Source of the DNA: a virus
DNA: 22,484 nucleotides
Strand: one strand, 5' to 3'
Virus record (IMG/VR): IMGVR_UViG_3300037196_000317
Coordinates: 1 to 22,484 of that record
Shown piece by piece: positions 15,231 through 22,056 of the stretch. The notes under the pieces are model-generated. The model saw only the letters and a list, made by a program, of their open reading frames with translations. It did no database searches and was not told the origin of the DNA. Both the position numbers and the translations under genes were made by a program. Every line of letters starts with the position of its first letter. Position 1 is the stretch's first letter.

Positions 15231-16280
15231 TTAATCTTCATCCATCGAAAGGTCTACCTTACCCTCTTTGATTAAATTTGCCTTGTGCGCGTTTAAAAGG
15301 GCCTGATATTTATCCGGGGTTTCCTTCTTCATCTTCATGAGGCCCTCGAGGTCTTTTTTGTAATAGTCCAGGTAGTTCCATTTTGATGCATCTTTTGCAT
15401 CTTCCTGATTTTTGGCATCATTCTGGGCGGCTGCAGCCATCTGCATATCAATGACCTTTTTCCCGGGTCTTGCTTCCAGCATTGCCTTTGTGCCATCATA
15501 ATCCAGGGTAGCCACCTTTTCCATTTGAATCTTTTCCGTTGCCGGAATGACTCCGCGTTCAAAATGAAGTTCAATGAGGGTCTTTGCCTTTTCCATTGTC
15601 TCATTTTTAGGCTCTTCTTTCTTTCTGGCATCCAGCACCCTCTTGGCACCTTCATAATCCATTTGAGCAGATTTCTCAAAGAACTCGCGCTCGCTTTCGG
15701 CAACTACTCCACGGTTTACATGAAGGGAAACAAGTTCCTTTGCCATTGTTTGATGCAGAACATCCAGTTCTCCCTGGAGTTGTTCAACGGTCTTTTCAGG
15801 TTTTGACATTGTTGATTGATTTTGGTTTACATTGATTAATGATAGCTGAACTTCTTTGCCTTCCCTTATCAGTTTCACGGCATTGGTATGACCGGGAACG
15901 TTGCAAAACGAGATCTCAAGTAAATCGCTCTCCATTACAGTAGGGTACTTCTGGCCAGGTAACAAGTCTTTAGGGTTGTCAGACTCTTTGAGCGGATCTA
16001 CGCTCATAGATACTGCGTTCATGTACCCATTTTTGTACTTGTTATAAATTGCCTTTGCAACTTCATCTGCCTCGTCAAATTCTGCAATGCCTTTAAAATC
16101 ACCGTTACCTTCCTTCGTGAGGTTTTTCCATTTACCTACTGAAAGAATGGAACCGTTGTGAGAAACAAGCGCAACAGGGTTCCTGACAAAGTTGTCAGTC
16201 TTGATCCCTTCGGTAAGAATGCGGAATCCAAACCGGTTTAAAGTGTTGTCGCTTATTTTGAAAGGGAGTTCCAGTGCCAT
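15231..16280 (-). CDS. Prohead protease-scaffold fusion
   Basis: This 349-residue protein combines a head-maturation protease with a scaffold. Residues 1-150 fit the caudovirus prohead protease fold: RNPVALVSHNGSILSVGKW holds the candidate His41, NGYMNAVSMSV the candidate nucleophile (Ser91 or Ser93), and ESDLLEISFCNVPGHTNA a further conserved strand. From about 158 the sequence becomes a Glu/Lys/Ala-rich helical scaffold. Two 35-residue repeats (185-219 and 237-271), sharing LHxxRGV and DYxGxKxxLxAR, resemble the C-terminal motif of Mu protein I. The scaffold end (DASKWNYLDYYKKDLEGLMKM...) is where the shell binds. An in-frame ATG at codon 158 could start a separate scaffold, as in Mu I/Z, but it lacks a visible ribosome site. 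It is the first gene after the leftward promoter. Confidence 0.85.
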   Translation of the reverse strand: MALELPFKISDNTLNRFGFRILTEGIKTDNFVRNPVALVSHNGSILSVGKWKNLTKEGNGDFKGIAEFDEADEVAKAIYNKYKNGYMNAVSMSVDPLKESDNPKDLLPGQKYPTVMESDLLEISFCNVPGHTNAVKLIREGKEVQLSLINVNQNQSTMSKPEKTVEQLQGELDVLHQTMAKELVSLHVNRGVVAESEREFFEKSAQMDYEGAKRVLDARKKEEPKNETMEKAKTLIELHFERGVIPATEKIQMEKVATLDYDGTKAMLEARPGKKVIDMQMAAAAQNDAKNQEDAKDASKWNYLDYYKKDLEGLMKMKKETPDKYQALLNAHKANLIKEGKVDLSMDED

Positions 16281-16300
16281 CGCTTTGGTTAAAAAGAAGA

Positions 16301-16332
16301 CAAATATTCATTATTCGCTCCATAGCTGCAAA
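16301..16332 (-). promoter_or_regulatory. Bacteroidota-type promoter of the leftward late operon
   Basis: On the minus strand, TTTG (16332-16329) is followed after exactly 20 bases by AATATTTG (16308-16301). The Bacteroidota consensus is TTTG, 19-21 bases, TAnnTTTG, so the -7 box differs at one position. The predicted start of transcription is near 16295, leaving a leader of about 15 bases before the protease gene's ATG at 16280. It mirrors the rightward promoter exactly in spacing and box sequence. Confidence 0.65.
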
Positions 16333-16336
16333 TTGA

Positions 16337-16395
16337 CAATCCGTCATTGCATGAATTTCGTCCGTCATTGCATGAATTTCGTCCATGACGGATTG
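16337..16395. repeat. Divergent operator: inverted repeat with two 21-bp direct repeats
   Basis: Between the two -33 boxes lie a perfect 11-bp inverted repeat, CAATCCGTCAT (16337-16347) and ATGACGGATTG (16385-16395), and two identical, adjacent 21-bp direct repeats at 16341-16361 and 16362-16382, each beginning CCGTCAT. This gives three half-sites (two rightward, one leftward). Each end of the block is four bases from a TTTG -33 box, the place for a class II activator. A phage late-gene activator is the likely ligand, but none is encoded in this window. Confidence 0.7.
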
Positions 16396-16399
16396 ATGT

Positions 16400-16431
16400 T
16401 TTGTTTAATAACCTTTGATATCCAATATTTG
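16400..16431 (+). promoter_or_regulatory. Bacteroidota-type promoter of the rightward packaging operon
   Basis: TTTG (16400-16403), 20 bases, then AATATTTG (16424-16431) match the Bacteroidota promoter form with one mismatch in the -7 box. Transcription would begin near 16438, so the first usable start codon is the GTG at 16445, with almost no leader, or the ATG at 16481. A TTG at 16415 lies inside the promoter and is therefore an unlikely start. Confidence 0.6.
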
Positions 16432-16444
16432 TAAGAAAAATAAG

Positions 16445-16927
16445 GTGTCGAAATTCTCCCGCGAACAGCAACATCAGAAGATGCTTTCAGCAAAAGACCT
16501 TTATACTAAAGGTTTTGACTTGAGCATCATTGCCGATCTTATATCGGTCAGTCGTCTTACATTAAGCAAATGGGCAAAGGAAAATGATTTTGAAGGGGCA
16601 AAAAAGGCCAATATCATAGCATTATCTGCCATACGAAGCATCATCCTTCAAAGCTTCGCTGATGTATGCGAAGGAAAGACCCCGAAGATCTCCCCCGATA
16701 AAGCTGCAAAGTATGCTGCAGCCTTTGAGAAGCTCTCAGATAAGCGTAAAACACTCACCTTTATGTACGAGGCCTTTGAACTTCTTACATCAGATTATAT
16801 CAAAGACCTGGAGAAAGCAGTATCCAAGGAAGATAAAGACACATCCCTGGAAAACATCAAGGTGTTACGCGATCATATGGATAAGGTTGTCACCCGGCTC
16901 ACAAATGAAGTCCTGAACGATGAATAA
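16445..16927 (+). CDS. Terminase small subunit
   Basis: The product carries an N-terminal helix-turn-helix region (SAKDLYTKGFDLSIIADLISVSRLTLSKWAKENDF) like the small terminase proteins of Mu-like phages, which bind phage DNA ends. The rest is helical, rich in Lys and Glu, and suited to oligomer formation. I use the GTG at 16445 because upstream starts fall within the promoter; the ATG at 16481 would shorten the protein before the HTH. It overlaps the large terminase gene by 8 bases (16920-16927). The gene is first in the packaging operon. Its low similarity to well-known families means the assignment rests on the HTH and on gene order. Confidence 0.7.
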   Translation: MSKFSREQQHQKMLSAKDLYTKGFDLSIIADLISVSRLTLSKWAKENDFEGAKKANIIALSAIRSIILQSFADVCEGKTPKISPDKAAKYAAAFEKLSDKRKTLTFMYEAFELLTSDYIKDLEKAVSKEDKDTSLENIKVLRDHMDKVVTRLTNEVLNDE

Positions 16928-17696
16928 GAAAGAGCTTCAGCAGGCACGGGATTTATTCAAGGAGAATAGCGCCTTTATTAGAAGGTCAACCATAGAGAGT
17001 ATAATCGGGGAGAGCGAAGCTGCCAGAGAAAAAAGGATTGAACATCTTTTAAAGCCTGAAAATTATAAAGAGTTTTTTGATTATTACCTTGGCAAAGATA
17101 CTCCCATCCCCATGGCCGACTCCCCATGTGCCTGGTACCATCTTGAAACCTATAAAGAGCTTTATCGCAAACCATTCATTACACAGTTCCGTTTGGTCTT
17201 CAGAGGAGGAGCAAAGAGCATACATTCCGATGTTGGCAATCCTTTGGCTTTAAAACAATCAGGTATATTAAAATTCTTCCTGGTGATCGGTGCAAACGAA
17301 CTCCGTGCGAAGATGCTCCTGGCCGACCTTCAGGTACAACTTGAAAGTAACCAACGCATCATAAAAGACTTCGGATCACAAATAAGTTATGGCAATTGGG
17401 CTGATGGCATGTTTGAAACATCTGACCGCAGCTATTTTATGGCACTTGGTATAGAGCAGCCATTCCGGGGGCTTCGCCACTATGCCAACCGTATCGGGAT
17501 GGCAGTAGTAGATGATGTAGAAGATCGTAAAATTGCATTAAACCCAACCCTGGTTGAAGAAAGAGGGAATAAAATCACGGGTGATCTTGCCGGGGCCTTT
17601 GCCAAGGACTCAGGCAGGCTTGTCATTGCCAATAACCATATCACAAAAACCGGCATCGTAAATTACCTTTTAAAGAAGAAAGGATTTGAGTTATGA
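16920..17696 (+). CDS. Terminase large subunit, ATPase half
   Basis: This 258-residue protein powers DNA packaging. It has a variant Walker A (RGGAKS, residues 95-100), an IGMAVVDDVED Walker B segment with Asp198/Asp199 and a nearby Glu, and a coupling motif IANNH (236-240). The N-terminal region, including CAWYHLETYKELY before the P-loop, fits large terminases of Mu-like phages. It ends at KKKGFEL just after the ATPase domain, with no nuclease domain. The nuclease is encoded by the next gene, whose ATG overlaps this stop as ATGA. The usual single-chain TerL is about 500 residues, so the two genes together equal one normal enzyme. Confidence 0.85.
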   Translation: MNKKELQQARDLFKENSAFIRRSTIESIIGESEAAREKRIEHLLKPENYKEFFDYYLGKDTPIPMADSPCAWYHLETYKELYRKPFITQFRLVFRGGAKSIHSDVGNPLALKQSGILKFFLVIGANELRAKMLLADLQVQLESNQRIIKDFGSQISYGNWADGMFETSDRSYFMALGIEQPFRGLRHYANRIGMAVVDDVEDRKIALNPTLVEERGNKITGDLAGAFAKDSGRLVIANNHITKTGIVNYLLKKKGFEL

Positions 17697-18490
17697 TCCT
17701 TCGCAAGGAATTCTCTTCGGTTTACCTGGTAAATCTCACGGATGAAAATGGAAGGCCAGAGTGGCCAGAACGTTATAGCCTGGCAGATATCAAGCGTATC
17801 CATACTGAAAACGATCCTTTTACCCTTAAACGAGAGTATTACAACACACCGGTTGAAGAAGGGAAGATCTTTAAAGCCGAATGGCTTGTCTTTAGAAAAG
17901 CTAAAAAGCTTTCAGAATATCCATTACTGCTTGGCCATTGGGATCTCTCTTATAAAAAAGAGGGGGACTTCAAGGCCATGGCCCTGCTTGGCTTTGATGC
18001 CAAAGGGCTGATTGTTCTTGATATCTTTTGCCGTAAATGCGATATCGCCGATGCGGTAACTTATCATTATAACCTTCTGAGGCGTTTACGCTCTGAAGCA
18101 GCCATGCCGATTTTCCTTTATGATGCTACCGCAGCCCAGGAAGATGTATTCCGTCCGGTATTTGAACAGGAATCCATCCGGCAGAAGATCTACGAACTGC
18201 CGATGCCAGACCGAACTGCCACGGTTGATAAATACCTTCGCATCGAGGCGACTCTTACAAATGTTTTTTTTAACAAATCAATCGCATTTGCTGATCATCT
18301 CAAAGGAACTCCCGATTATAAGGCAGGAGAAGAACAGATCCTGGGCTTTGAAAAAGGATCACATATGCATGATGATTTCCCGGATACATTGGAGGCAGCA
18401 GTAAGATTGATAAATAAATATGCCTGGTCGGATACCAATGAACAAACTTTTAAACCACGGATAGTTAAACGCAAAAGGGGAGGATTTTAA
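17693..18490 (+). CDS. Terminase large subunit, nuclease half
   Basis: This 265-residue protein is the RNase H-like nuclease that cuts DNA during packaging. Residues 1-30 (SSVYLVNLTDENGRPEWPERYSLADI) match the linker that normally joins ATPase to nuclease. The catalytic acids are probably Asp84 (GHWDLSYKKEGDFKA), Asp144 (LYDATAAQEDVF) and Asp227/Asp228 (SHMHDDFPDTLEAA). It has its own AAAGGA ribosome site about 8 bases before its ATG, and the ATGA overlap couples it to the ATPase gene. The C-terminus is basic (KPRIVKRKRGGF). It is in the -1 frame relative to the ATPase gene, so a sequencing error there would also explain the split; the ribosome site argues against that. Confidence 0.85.
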   Translation: MILRKEFSSVYLVNLTDENGRPEWPERYSLADIKRIHTENDPFTLKREYYNTPVEEGKIFKAEWLVFRKAKKLSEYPLLLGHWDLSYKKEGDFKAMALLGFDAKGLIVLDIFCRKCDIADAVTYHYNLLRRLRSEAAMPIFLYDATAAQEDVFRPVFEQESIRQKIYELPMPDRTATVDKYLRIEATLTNVFFNKSIAFADHLKGTPDYKAGEEQILGFEKGSHMHDDFPDTLEAAVRLINKYAWSDTNEQTFKPRIVKRKRGGF

Positions 18491-18747
18491 TGATAGAGTT
18501 TATTCAGTTCATTCTGATGTCTTCAAATCTTTATATAAAACGTCATGAAGCAAACATCATGCATAAGCTCACCGGGCGCAGATATCATGTGGTAAAACTA
18601 TATGGCAAGCTGATTGTTACTGACCGCCTGGGCATTAAGCGTCTCAAGCAAAAGAAGATCCTTAAAAAGTCTTTCGATTATATCAAACTTACTGAAATTT
18701 CTCTTTACGATACCAAACAACAGAAAAATGTTCCTCTCTCAAAATGA
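18490..18747 (+). CDS. Small basic hypothetical protein
   Basis: The 85-residue product begins MIEFIQFILMSSNLYIKRHEANIMHKLTGRRYHVVKLYGKLIV and is basic and strongly charged (GIKRLKQKKILKKSFDYIKL). The start overlaps the terminase stop as TAATG. It contains an N-terminal hydrophobic helix and a beta-hairpin-like middle. It ends inside the next gene by 20 bases. I do not recognise a family. Because it sits between terminase and head-completion genes it may be a small head or DNA-binding protein. Confidence 0.65.
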   Translation: MIEFIQFILMSSNLYIKRHEANIMHKLTGRRYHVVKLYGKLIVTDRLGIKRLKQKKILKKSFDYIKLTEISLYDTKQQKNVPLSK

Positions 18748-19156
18748 ATTGAAAACGGTTGCCGATAAAGCCATCATCGTGCTGATAACCGATATGGATG
18801 AAGAGATAGTCGACCAGGTAATTGCCGAAAGTATCGATCTTATGTCAAGCTATCTCTCCCGGTATTATGATGTACAAAACATCTTCAATAAACAAGGTGC
18901 TGCACGTAATCTAACGGTATTGAAATATCTCAAAGATATTGTCATCTACGAGGTCTATATGCGCCATACCCGACAGATCAATGAAGCAGCCCAGAAACGC
19001 TATAACGAGGCAATGAACTTCCTGGAGAAGCTCAATACCGGAGATTTCTTCATCAGTACGCTTCCTTCAATCCCCGGAGAAATAACCTCGCCAAATAACC
19101 AGGAAGAACAGCAAACCCGCTTTGGAAGTAATTCACCTTATCAAACAATGTATTAA
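18728..19156 (+). CDS. Head completion/adaptor protein, Mu gp36-like (DUF1320)
   Basis: The 142-residue product starts at ATG 18728 (MFLSQNELKTVADKAIIVLITDMDEEIVDQVIAESIDLMSSYLSRYYDV) and has the acidic helix (MDEEIVDQVIAESIDLMSSYLS) followed by a Y-D-V segment typical of DUF1320 head-tail connector proteins. A longer frame from 18614 lies mostly inside the previous gene and lacks features. The middle (NLTVLKYLKDIVIYEVYMRHTRQINEAAQKRYNEAMNFLEKLN) is the conserved helical part. It overlaps the previous gene by 20 bases and ends one base before the portal ATG. Mu gp36 is placed after the capsid, so the location beside the portal here is a rearranged order. Confidence 0.75.
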   Translation: MFLSQNELKTVADKAIIVLITDMDEEIVDQVIAESIDLMSSYLSRYYDVQNIFNKQGAARNLTVLKYLKDIVIYEVYMRHTRQINEAAQKRYNEAMNFLEKLNTGDFFISTLPSIPGEITSPNNQEEQQTRFGSNSPYQTMY

Positions 19157-19157
19157 A

Positions 19158-20435
19158 ATGGATAACCCCGTAAAAAAATACCTGGATAAGTTCCTGGATC
19201 GTCGTATCGCCTTAAAAATGTCACCTGGTAAAACCCCTCCCATACCTATCGATGATCCGTTAAAGAAAGATCCCACTTCCTTTGTGATGGATTGGTTCAA
19301 GGTCTTTGAGCAGCTTTACCGCCATGAACTCAATGACTGGAATGAAGCACGCGCAGCGCGCCGATCTCCCATCAATCCTTATACCTGGCAATTGCAGCAG
19401 CTCTACAAGGATGCCATGGTCGACAATATCCTCTCGAGCCAGATCCGCTCCCGCATTCTTCGCATCACCAATAAATCAATGTTGCTTAAGAATGCCGGTG
19501 GTGAGATTGATGTTGAACGCAGCCTTTTTATCCAGGCAAAATGGTTTCGCAAGATCATGCGCCAGGCTCTTGAGTCGAGGTTCTTTGGTTATAGCCTGGT
19601 ATATATCAACGATTGGGAAAATGGAAAGATAAAAGATGTGAAGATCATCCCGCGCGAGCATGTGATCCCGGAGCGGGATCTGTTTCTTCGCAATGTCAAT
19701 AATTACTTTGATGGGTTGCATATTTCTGATTTTCCGAACTTCCTTATCTATATGCAGCTTGGGGATGATGCTGTCGGGATGCTTGAAAACATTGCTCCTT
19801 TGACAATTTTAAAACGACATAGCTGGGCATCCTGGGATGAGTTTGAACAAATCTTCGGAATCCCTCTTCGCGTTGCGAAGACTGCCAATTATACCGAGAA
19901 GAACCTTAATGAACTTGAAACCATGCTTCAGGGTATGGGATCAGCGGCTTATGCCATCCTTCATAATACCGATGAGCTTGACATTAAGCAAAACAACCAG
20001 ACGGATGCCTATGGGGTATTCAATGAAAAGCGCAAGGCTATCAATGAGGAGATCTGTATAGCGATCAATGGCCAGTCCATGACCTCCATCCAGGGATCGT
20101 CCCGGAGCCAGGCAGAAGTTCACGAACGCACCCAGGAGGAGATCACCGACGATGATATCATCGATATCGAGGATTGGTTCAACTCAGGTTTCATTGATGT
20201 TATGCGTAATCTTGGGTACGATATCCCTTCAGGTTATTATCTCAATATTACCGCCAACACTGAAATGGAGATTCAGGACCGTGCCAAGGTTGATTTGATG
20301 GTCTCTCAAATGGGTTTACAGTTGGATATAGATTATATTCAGGAAACATACAATGTCATCCTGGATAAAGCAAACCCGCGCAAAACACCATCAGCTCCGG
20401 GAGAACCACCCAACTCTTTAAGTTTTTTCGTCTAA
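19158..20435 (+). CDS. Portal protein (DUF935, Mu gp29-like)
   Basis: This protein, about 425 residues from ATG 19158, forms the ring through which DNA enters. A frame from TTG 19122 overlaps the upstream gene and is rejected. RRSPINPYTWQLQQLYKDAMVDNILSSQIRSRILRITNKSM and the VIPREHVIPERDLFLRN-like stretch, plus LKRHSWASWDEFEQIFGIPLRVAKTANYTE and QSMTSIQGSSRSQAEVHERTQEEIT, are strong matches to DUF935 portals. The C-terminal part (EEITDDDIIDIEDWFNSGFIDVMRNLGYDI) is helical. It ends NSLSFFV. The last codons contain T_TTT_TTC (20423-20429); a -1 shift there would fuse the product to the MuF frame. Conventional 425-residue termination is the main expectation. Confidence 0.9.
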   Translation: MDNPVKKYLDKFLDRRIALKMSPGKTPPIPIDDPLKKDPTSFVMDWFKVFEQLYRHELNDWNEARAARRSPINPYTWQLQQLYKDAMVDNILSSQIRSRILRITNKSMLLKNAGGEIDVERSLFIQAKWFRKIMRQALESRFFGYSLVYINDWENGKIKDVKIIPREHVIPERDLFLRNVNNYFDGLHISDFPNFLIYMQLGDDAVGMLENIAPLTILKRHSWASWDEFEQIFGIPLRVAKTANYTEKNLNELETMLQGMGSAAYAILHNTDELDIKQNNQTDAYGVFNEKRKAINEEICIAINGQSMTSIQGSSRSQAEVHERTQEEITDDDIIDIEDWFNSGFIDVMRNLGYDIPSGYYLNITANTEMEIQDRAKVDLMVSQMGLQLDIDYIQETYNVILDKANPRKTPSAPGEPPNSLSFFV

Positions 20436-20486
20436 GCCCCCTGGAGCGTAAGATTCAGCTTTCATTTACTGAAAGTGATCTGGGGG
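20423..20486 (+). promoter_or_regulatory. Possible -1 frameshift signal joining portal to MuF
   Basis: The portal frame ends AGT TTT TTC GTC TAA, which contains the canonical slippery form T_TTT_TTC (20423-20429). Seven bases later CCCCC (20437-20441) can pair with GGGGG (20482-20486), enclosing AGAT/ATCT and a perfect CTTTCA/TGAAAG hairpin (20459-20464 with 20470-20475). The -1 frame continues without a stop into the MuF gene. Spacing and structure are those of known frameshift sites, but the fusion has not been demonstrated. Confidence 0.4.
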
Positions 20487-20563
20487 ATGAGATCTTTAAT
20501 CTGTATTTCGGGAAACATCCTGATGGGTGCAGTTGCAACCTCCATAGTCTGCCTGTATTTTCC

Positions 20564-21742
20564 ATGGCCATTGGAAATCGCAGGAGCATAATTGATAATG
20601 CCCTCAATGATATCCATAGTGGCAAGAGCTCCCCGATCAATGCTGATCTTTTCAACCTTTATCATAAAAACTATGTAAAAGGAATTGACCAGGTGTTTAC
20701 AAAAGCTAAAGAGGGAAGTAAAGCCTGGGAAAAAGTCCGTCAGTTCAAACTGAATACGGCAAAACTTGCTGCAGCTAAGTCTTATAAACAAACTGCCGAG
20801 CTTCAAAAGTTGGCTGCTAATTCCGCTTCCCTTGCTGAATTCAAAAAGAATGCTGCTGGCATTATTAATCGCTATAACCGCTATCAGGCTGCCGAGTATA
20901 ATACGATCGTTGCACGTACACGTACGGCAGCTCAATTTGAAAGGTTTGAGGATGAGAGCAATGACTACCCAAACCTCGAATGGCTGCTTACAGTATCTGC
21001 TGATCCCAGGGAACTGCATCTGTCTTATGTGGGGATCATCCTTCCAATAGATGATCCTTTTTGGGAAGAAAACCAACCTGGAGATCTCTGGAACTGTAAA
21101 TGTGACTGGCGCACTACTGATAAAGAACCTACATCTCTTCCGGATAAGGTAGTCAGGCCTTCACGGGGACTGGAAGGAAACCCCTGGAAGACAGGAGAGC
21201 TTATTACTGAGCAGCATCCTTATTTTAAAGGAATACCAGGCTGGGTAAGCAACAATGCAATGCTGCTGATGCCTGATGACCTTGCCTTTATCAAGGTAGA
21301 AACCAAAGAAGGAACGCTCCTGGAACATGTTCTTATGGATGGTACGGAAGAATCTCCCGATAATAGAAGTATCGCAAAATCATTGCTTAAAGATGATTTT
21401 AAGGAGATAAAACTCTTGCCAAAGATATATGCTTCTGAAGTTGCACTTCGCGAAAGGTATTATGGAGAAAAATACAATGAAGAATTTCCTTCCACTACGC
21501 CTGATGCTAAAGTGGATGGAAAGATAATTGAATTTAAAAGAGGCAATATCAATACGCTAAGCATGCGTATTGGTGAAGGGGCAAAACAATCCGATATGGT
21601 GGTTATCAAATCAAAGGATAAATTAACTAAAGGTTATTTGAAAGAATTTATAGAAGGACAATGGCAAATTGAAAATAGAAATAACCTGAATACTATTATC
21701 ATAATAAATGGAGGAAAGACTTATGTTTTCAAAAGACCATAA
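20564..21742 (+). CDS. MuF head protein with C-terminal CdiA-like nuclease toxin domain
   Basis: From the first ATG (20564) the protein has 392 residues. Residues of about 80-185 are the MuF domain (FKKNAAGIINRYNRYQAAEYNTIVARTRTA, ending in the metal-binding-like W-N-C178-K-C180-D-W). From about 260 it carries a nuclease domain: PDAKVDGKIIEFKR (Asp314/Asp318, E323-x-K325) followed by an Ile-rich strand and AKQSDMVVI, a PD-(D/E)xK pattern like CdiA C-terminal tRNase toxins. MuF-toxin fusions are known polymorphic toxins of temperate phages, but the enzymatic target here is inferred. The toxin part looks more AT-rich than the MuF part. The frame is open upstream to 20369 with no ATG, GTG or TTG between 20369 and 20564, so the true start is uncertain: an ATT at 20453 has TGGAG before it, and frameshift from portal is possible. 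No immunity gene follows. Confidence 0.85.
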   Translation: MAIGNRRSIIDNALNDIHSGKSSPINADLFNLYHKNYVKGIDQVFTKAKEGSKAWEKVRQFKLNTAKLAAAKSYKQTAELQKLAANSASLAEFKKNAAGIINRYNRYQAAEYNTIVARTRTAAQFERFEDESNDYPNLEWLLTVSADPRELHLSYVGIILPIDDPFWEENQPGDLWNCKCDWRTTDKEPTSLPDKVVRPSRGLEGNPWKTGELITEQHPYFKGIPGWVSNNAMLLMPDDLAFIKVETKEGTLLEHVLMDGTEESPDNRSIAKSLLKDDFKEIKLLPKIYASEVALRERYYGEKYNEEFPSTTPDAKVDGKIIEFKRGNINTLSMRIGEGAKQSDMVVIKSKDKLTKGYLKEFIEGQWQIENRNNLNTIIIINGGKTYVFKRP

Positions 21743-21799
21743 AAAGTGATCAAGGCCCGCGACGATGGATTTACAGTCCACCACTGAATCCCTGATCAC
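21741..21799 (-). terminator. Terminator-like stem with U5 and an anticodon-arm-like hairpin
   Basis: On the minus strand GTGATCAGGG (21799-21790) pairs with CCTTGATCAC (21755-21746) over 10 bp, with one G-U, followed by UUUUU (21745-21741). Inside, GGTGGA and TCCATC pair around the 7-base loop CTGTAAA (21776-21770), the loop sequence of tRNA-Tyr anticodon arms. On the plus strand the same pairs would be A-C mismatches, so the RNA is from the minus strand. Its T-run overlaps the toxin gene's TAA stop. It probably ends transcription from the repeat array. Confidence 0.6.
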
Positions 21800-21808
21800 C
21801 TTAATAAA

Positions 21809-21873
21809 CCAAGGGGAAACAATAACTTTCATTATCATCTCCCCCTGGGGTCGTCCGAGCACGCAGCCCCGAC
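21809..21873 (-). ncRNA. Two-hairpin RNA element, copy 1
   Basis: On the minus strand, hairpin 1 (GTCGGGGC-TGCGT-GCTCGGAC, 21873-21853) is followed after four bases by hairpin 2 (21848-21809), an 18-bp stem with loop GAAA. All 18 pairs of hairpin 2 form, five of them G-U wobbles. The -7 box TATATTTG (21885-21878) lies a few bases upstream, but there is no second conserved upstream region, as the copy 2 hairpin is immediately adjacent. This copy may be fed by read-through from copy 2. No coding function is seen. Confidence 0.65.
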
Positions 21874-21877
21874 AATG

Positions 21878-21885
21878 CAAATATA
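21878..21885 (-). promoter_or_regulatory. Perfect TAnnTTTG -7 box, copy 1
   Basis: TATATTTG on the minus strand (plus CAAATATA). It is a perfect match to the Bacteroidota -7 consensus and lies 4-5 bases before hairpin 1, so RNA would start at the hairpin. A matching -33 box is not obvious. Confidence 0.5.
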
Positions 21886-21902
21886 CAACTAATTAAAATG
21901 AA

Positions 21903-21968
21903 CTAAGGGGAAATAATAACTTTCATCATCATTTCCCCTTAGGGTTTGCCCAAGCACGCAGCTCAGAC
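21903..21968 (-). ncRNA. Two-hairpin RNA element, copy 2
   Basis: Hairpin 1 (GTCTGAGC-TGCGT-GCTTGGGC, 21968-21948) differs from copies 1 and 3 at four arm positions, yet every pair still forms as Watson-Crick or G-U. Hairpin 2 (21942-21903) has 18 pairs, three G-U, with loop GAAA. The stem's second pair is U-A here and C-G in copy 1, a compensatory change. Five bases separate the two hairpins. It is followed by U-rich sequence and then by copy 1. Confidence 0.65.
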
Positions 21969-21972
21969 AATG

Positions 21973-22005
21973 CAAATATACAACACTTTTTTAGGAATTC
22001 AACAA
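21973..22005 (-). promoter_or_regulatory. Promoter of copy 2
   Basis: TATATTTG (21980-21973) with a TTG at 22005-22003, 22 bases upstream, longer than the usual 19-21. The whole upstream 35 or so bases are shared with copy 3. Confidence 0.45.
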
Positions 22006-22056
22006 TTTAATGAAAATATTAAGATGAGCCACGAATCCTTATTTCCTTAAATAACT

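Noticed and set aside
16341-16382. Two 21-bp repeats as a CRISPR array
   Set aside because: Only two copies, directly adjacent with no spacers, and located between promoter boxes; an operator is a better explanation.
16415-16444. TTG at 16415 as the terminase small subunit start
   Set aside because: It falls between the -33 and -7 boxes of the predicted promoter, so it would not be in the transcript.
20462-21076. A 204-codon open frame on the minus strand
   Set aside because: It is antisense to the MuF gene, has no recognisable protein features, and its length follows from the MuF codon pattern.
21746-21799. A tRNA-Tyr gene on the minus strand
   Set aside because: It has an anticodon-like loop and a 7-bp outer stem, but is 54 bases long with no T arm or D arm, so it cannot be a normal tRNA.
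21623-21880. Minus-strand open frame across the toxin end and copy 1 as an immunity gene
   Set aside because: The start lies in the promoter/hairpin region, the frame is largely antisense to toxin codons, and the RNA pairing explains the sequence better.
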